The notes below the pieces were generated by a model. It had not been told where the DNA came from and searched no databases. It was given only the letters and a program-made list of their open reading frames with translations. From Flavobacterium anseongense (GTDB lineage Bacteria > Bacteroidota > Bacteroidia > Flavobacteriales > Flavobacteriaceae), in the NCBI RefSeq assembly GCF_021608185.1, contig NZ_JAKIHN010000009.1, forward strand, positions 1 to 64,000: 64,000 nucleotides of DNA. Direction: 5' to 3'. The first letter of the stretch is position 1. Each line of letters begins with the position of its first letter. The position numbers and the translations under genes are program-made. Positions 61,901 to 64,000 of this stretch are shown piece after piece.

Positions 61901-64000
61901 TACACTTCCTCATTTGTTGGAACTGTATCATCAAAAACACCATCTTTATTCCAATCCACCCATGCTACTATGTAGGAGCTATATAGTGCTTGTACAAAAA
62001 CATTTACTCCTTCTCCTTGTGCCTGAGAAGACAAGTTTGTTAAGGACGTAAAATCCTGGTAACCTCTTGGGCTTGAAGAATAAGTAGAATAATTTGAGAC
62101 GTCATTTAGCGTTCCAACAAAACTTACTTCTGTGAAATAACAATCGTCTTGTAGATTCACACCAACCGAAGGGACGCAATAGTTTGATGTTATAGTTGCT
62201 ACACTTCCTGAAAGTGGCGTGGTAACATTATAAGTTGGTCCGCCGGTACAAGCTGAATTGTAAGCAAAGACAAAAATATAATAAGTTGTCGTCGTCGTTA
62301 AGCCGGTAGCGGTAAACGTTACGTTTGAGTCATTGTCAACTACTATATTTCCTGCTCCAACAGTTCCACCAATGGTATATGTTGTTGTGTTTACTGGTGA
62401 AGGGATAGCTCCGGTTGTATTAATCACTACCAAATAGTTGTTAGGTGCCGGACTTGGAGCTGTAAAACTACCAGCAATTGTGGTTCCGGCCGAATTTAAT
62501 ATCAATGCAGTAGGTTGTGAAATTGGAGCCACACAAGCAATAGGATTAATTATAGTTAATGTATAATCTTCTGTTTCGCCTAAGGTTCCGGACATTGTGC
62601 AGCTTGATGCAGATGTTATATTGGTTTGCTTACCGTATCGAACCCTCATTCTTACTGTTCCTAATGGTGTTCCGGCTGGAATCGGAATCGCAATGGTATT
62701 GATAGAGTTTGCAATAACTCCATTTCCAAAGGTGAAATATTCTCCGGCATCAGCAAAAGACTGATTTTGGTTAAAGTCAATCCATACTGCTAATCCGTGT
62801 TTTTTAGTTCCATAACCAGTTCCAACACTTAAATTGTATGTATTTCCTCTTGTTAGTGTAGTGGTTTGTGTTCCGGTGGCAGGGAAGTTTGTGTACCCAC
62901 CAGAATTACATGTAGTGTTATTATTCAGTGTATTGAAAGTCACATTAGCGATATAATCACCCGAAGTACAGTTTAAATTTCCAGTCGGTAAGCAATAACT
63001 TGTTGCCAATGTGGTAACGCTTCCGTTTAACGGGGAAGTAGTCAAATACAAAGGACCACCACTACAAGCTGAATTATACGAGAAAACATAAATGTAATAT
63101 AAGGTTGTAAGCGTTAATCCCGAAGCGGTAAAAGTGTTATCACTATCTATATCAACTACCGTATTTCCTGTTCCAAAAGTTTGACCGATAGTATAAGTTG
63201 TTCCATTGATTGGGGTTGGTACAACTCCTGTCGTATTGATAACCACCAAATAGTTATTTGGTGCTGGTGATGCAGCTGTAAAAACGCCGGCTATTGCTGT
63301 TCCGCCGGGTGTCAAAACAAGAGAAGTTGGTTGAGCTGTAGGGGTTGTACAAGCTACAAGTGCTTGTACATTTATTTTATAATCTTGTACATCAGTTAGA
63401 CTGTTTACATTACACGGTGCAGCTGCTCCTTCTGAATTAAATGCAAGTTCAACTCTAAGTCGGGTTAGATTTACAACTGCTGTGCCCGGAACCGTAAAAG
63501 TATTTGTTAGGGTCACACTTTGAGCAGATGCTACCGTAGATGTTGTTGATAAAACGGTTTCTGTTGCCACATCAAAAACACCATTTAGATTCCAATCAAT
63601 CCAAGCAGAAATATTTTTTTGTGTTGTAGTGGCATTCCATATGGTAACACTTATGGTGTATGAGGTTGATTGCAAAACATTAGTTGATACAGATGAATAA
63701 TAATCTCTATAACCACCCCAAGCAGTGTTAGCCTGATTTATGGTGTTTAAGGTTACATTCGATATGTATGAACTTGCCGGAGCAGTTCCTCCGGCAGTAC
63801 AATAAGTTGGTCCGAGTGTAGTTGTGCTTCCACTTAAAGGTGAACTTGTTAAATACAAAGGCCCACCGGTACAAGCTGAATTATAAGAGAAGACATAAAT
63901 ATAATATAAGGTTAATGAACTCAAACCAGATGCAGTAAAACTTGTATTACTATCATTATCAACCACAGTATATCCGGTTCCAACTGTTGATCCTATTGTA
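58933..64000 (-). CDS. Giant GEVED-domain T9SS type A surface protein (5' end missing)
   Basis: The frame is open to the window edge, so the true start lies beyond 64000; at least 1688 residues are seen. In order from the N-terminal side: FN3-like module (SAPNNYLVV-type, VDNDSNTSFTASGLSSLTLY), GEVED modules each with AWIDWNLNGVFD-type and VQDYKI/EDYTLTI ends (three visible), an Ig-like module, a MAM/jelly-roll-like region (LTLSMRMYYSRYFVDG), further beta modules and a type A sorting domain (ITLYDIAGKLINSYSL, YPNGIYIAKITLDNDMVV). FN3 plus GEVED recur about every 810 bp. Probably a surface adhesin exported by the T9SS. Confidence 0.9.
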   Translation of the reverse strand, partial: TIGSTVGTGYTVVDNDSNTSFTASGLSSLTLYYIYVFSYNSACTGGPLYLTSSPLSGSTTTLGPTYCTAGGTAPASSYISNVTLNTINQANTAWGGYRDYYSSVSTNVLQSTSYTISVTIWNATTTQKNISAWIDWNLNGVFDVATETVLSTTSTVASAQSVTLTNTFTVPGTAVVNLTRLRVELAFNSEGAAAPCNVNSLTDVQDYKINVQALVACTTPTAQPTSLVLTPGGTAIAGVFTAASPAPNNYLVVINTTGVVPTPINGTTYTIGQTFGTGNTVVDIDSDNTFTASGLTLTTLYYIYVFSYNSACSGGPLYLTTSPLNGSVTTLATSYCLPTGNLNCTSGDYIANVTFNTLNNNTTCNSGGYTNFPATGTQTTTLTRGNTYNLSVGTGYGTKKHGLAVWIDFNQNQSFADAGEYFTFGNGVIANSINTIAIPIPAGTPLGTVRMRVRYGKQTNITSASSCTMSGTLGETEDYTLTIINPIACVAPISQPTALILNSAGTTIAGSFTAPSPAPNNYLVVINTTGAIPSPVNTTTYTIGGTVGAGNIVVDNDSNVTFTATGLTTTTTYYIFVFAYNSACTGGPTYNVTTPLSGSVATITSNYCVPSVGVNLQDDCYFTEVSFVGTLNDVSNYSTYSSSPRGYQDFTSLTNLSSQAQGEGVNVFVQALYSSYIVAWVDWNKDGVFDDTVPTNEEVYNSSTIATGSTTFGFIIPSTTPVGNYRIRIRLNQYPDTTTIESCGNINNGGETEDYIFTVVANCDSLITSVTDGKTCGSGTVNLTASSTSVGVTEYRWYSTPTGSTLIGTSPTGSWTTPSISTTTTYYVTAYNGCESLVRTAVTAVISPIPTLTYSPVSPTVCGEDVVLNLTATGDVEEVFLIDEKFNSGLGTFTNTNITSSGFDSLTQWQNQSSTFVPTGEVWFPAISTGISGNSFAYTTSDEINATAHTQLASATVSSASFTSLTLSMRMYYSRYFVDGAYLTDDFVTIDVSTNGGGSWTEIRRYTEDVGIGTRFEALSFDLSAYVGQTNLKIRVRYYGEWCDGVAVDDIKLYGYRPISTALSWTSSTTVNAYTDAACTTAYISGTPAVNVYVKPSLAQLELGNYSFTANATLANGCTTSQVISVTNNSKIWQGTTNSGWEIASNWKPNGVPTSSSCIIIPDVVPPTALDPIISGTSYDAFGKNIKVKSGGILTVNSDNNITITDEVTVTSGGLFDIKNSASLIQSNNTALNNGSIKMTRTTRPMTRWAYVYAGSPVAENAFSQIPSQFDLKYRWTSGTMNGAWVGLTSLTSGEGYIARVRNIAPFSTGTGTIDFVYTGTPKNGIVNVNVDSYNSSSLVAGNTVLLANPYPSAVDGKKFLEYNVAGNSNAELGGTLFFWTSVTLYNGSGPYSVTDYGSWNLVGGVGTGNTPLSAPSDLSLKPNGKIAAGQGFFAQAFADGQIHFDNIMREPDFNSQFFKNSNTTQSEEKNRIWLNLYSDTTFRQMLVGYVDGATNGHDRLYDGDTFTSNEINIYSLLDNRKLVIQGKALPFDENDIIPLGYRITNAGNYSINIDELDGIFSGDQNIYLRDKLLAIDHNIKASSYSFTTDAGTFDNRFELVFVSNALGTNNPTEINTFATISNHLIRVESSEFIKEITLYDIAGKLINSYSLTEFKKQFSDAFNYPNGIYIAKITLDNDMVVTKKLIH

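Overview
The window is AT-rich, gene-dense chromosomal DNA from a member of the Flavobacteriaceae, most likely Flavobacterium or a close relative. Three things point there. It carries the gldJ-porU-porV locus of gliding motility and type IX secretion (T9SS). It has three very large or repeat-rich secreted proteins, two with T9SS C-terminal sorting domains of type A and one of type B. Its promoters follow the Bacteroidetes pattern (TTG or TTTG, 19-22 bases, TAnnTTTG), ribosome binding sites are weak or absent, and several genes start with TTG. I see no phage, plasmid, CRISPR array or rRNA operon. There is one tRNA gene (Val, anticodon TAC).

Layout. 1-6606 (minus strand): an M1 aminopeptidase lipoprotein, pyruvate dehydrogenase E2 and E1-alpha, cytidine deaminase and PorV. 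6644-12444: PorU sortase, divergent from GldJ. 12515-18043: MurF, tRNA-Val, FolC, then an ExbB-ExbD pair, a DUF4468-like secreted protein and a convergent TonB-like protein. 18121-23628: glutamate-type dehydrogenase, a two-gene unit pairing an LCIB/theta-type carbonic anhydrase-like protein with a bestrophin-type anion channel, AnmK and an acyl-CoA dehydrogenase. 23744-31230 is an accessory-like plus-strand run: Crp/Fnr regulator, unknown lipoprotein, GNAT acetyltransferase, AhpD-like protein, DUF1348 protein, AraC regulator, then DM13, outer-membrane barrel, YHS, DoxX, DinB and NRDE/TANGO2 proteins. 31290-36978: ATP-grasp ligase coupled to a LysE-type exporter, a frameshifted delta-60 repeat T9SS protein, a short-chain dehydrogenase, a SprT-like protease and mannose-1-phosphate guanylyltransferase. 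37086-40544: a large type B T9SS protein. 40546-46176 (minus): MlaF/MlaE lipid transporter, glycosyltransferase, WG-repeat protein, methyltransferase, KAS III-like enzyme and truncated haemoglobin. 46303-52309: glycine decarboxylase, a UbiA-like membrane protein and an M3 peptidase. 52318-52760: a DUF559 nuclease gene inside perfect 32-bp inverted repeats. 52772-58888: purE, purK, a helical-repeat protein, hpt, adk, a CorC/HlyC-type transporter and obgE. 58933 to the window end: a giant GEVED-domain T9SS protein cut by the right edge.

How the parts work together. PorU and PorV are parts of the T9SS cell-surface attachment complex, and the large proteins at 32990, 37086 and 58933 are its likely cargo. 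purE, purK, hpt and adk form a purine synthesis and salvage block. MurF and AnmK serve peptidoglycan synthesis and recycling.

The items most worth a second look are: (1) the carbonic anhydrase-like plus bestrophin pair, which has the same two components as the algal CO2-concentrating LCIB-bestrophin partnership; (2) the DUF559 nuclease gene enclosed by perfect inverted repeats that each contain a hairpin, which looks like a minimal mobile or REP-like unit; (3) a structured dispersed element with two copies (23-84 and 50122-50208); (4) an (AT)7 tract that breaks a T9SS cargo gene and could act as a phase switch; and (5) several families of short intergenic repeats, one of which lies in sense orientation upstream of four genes.
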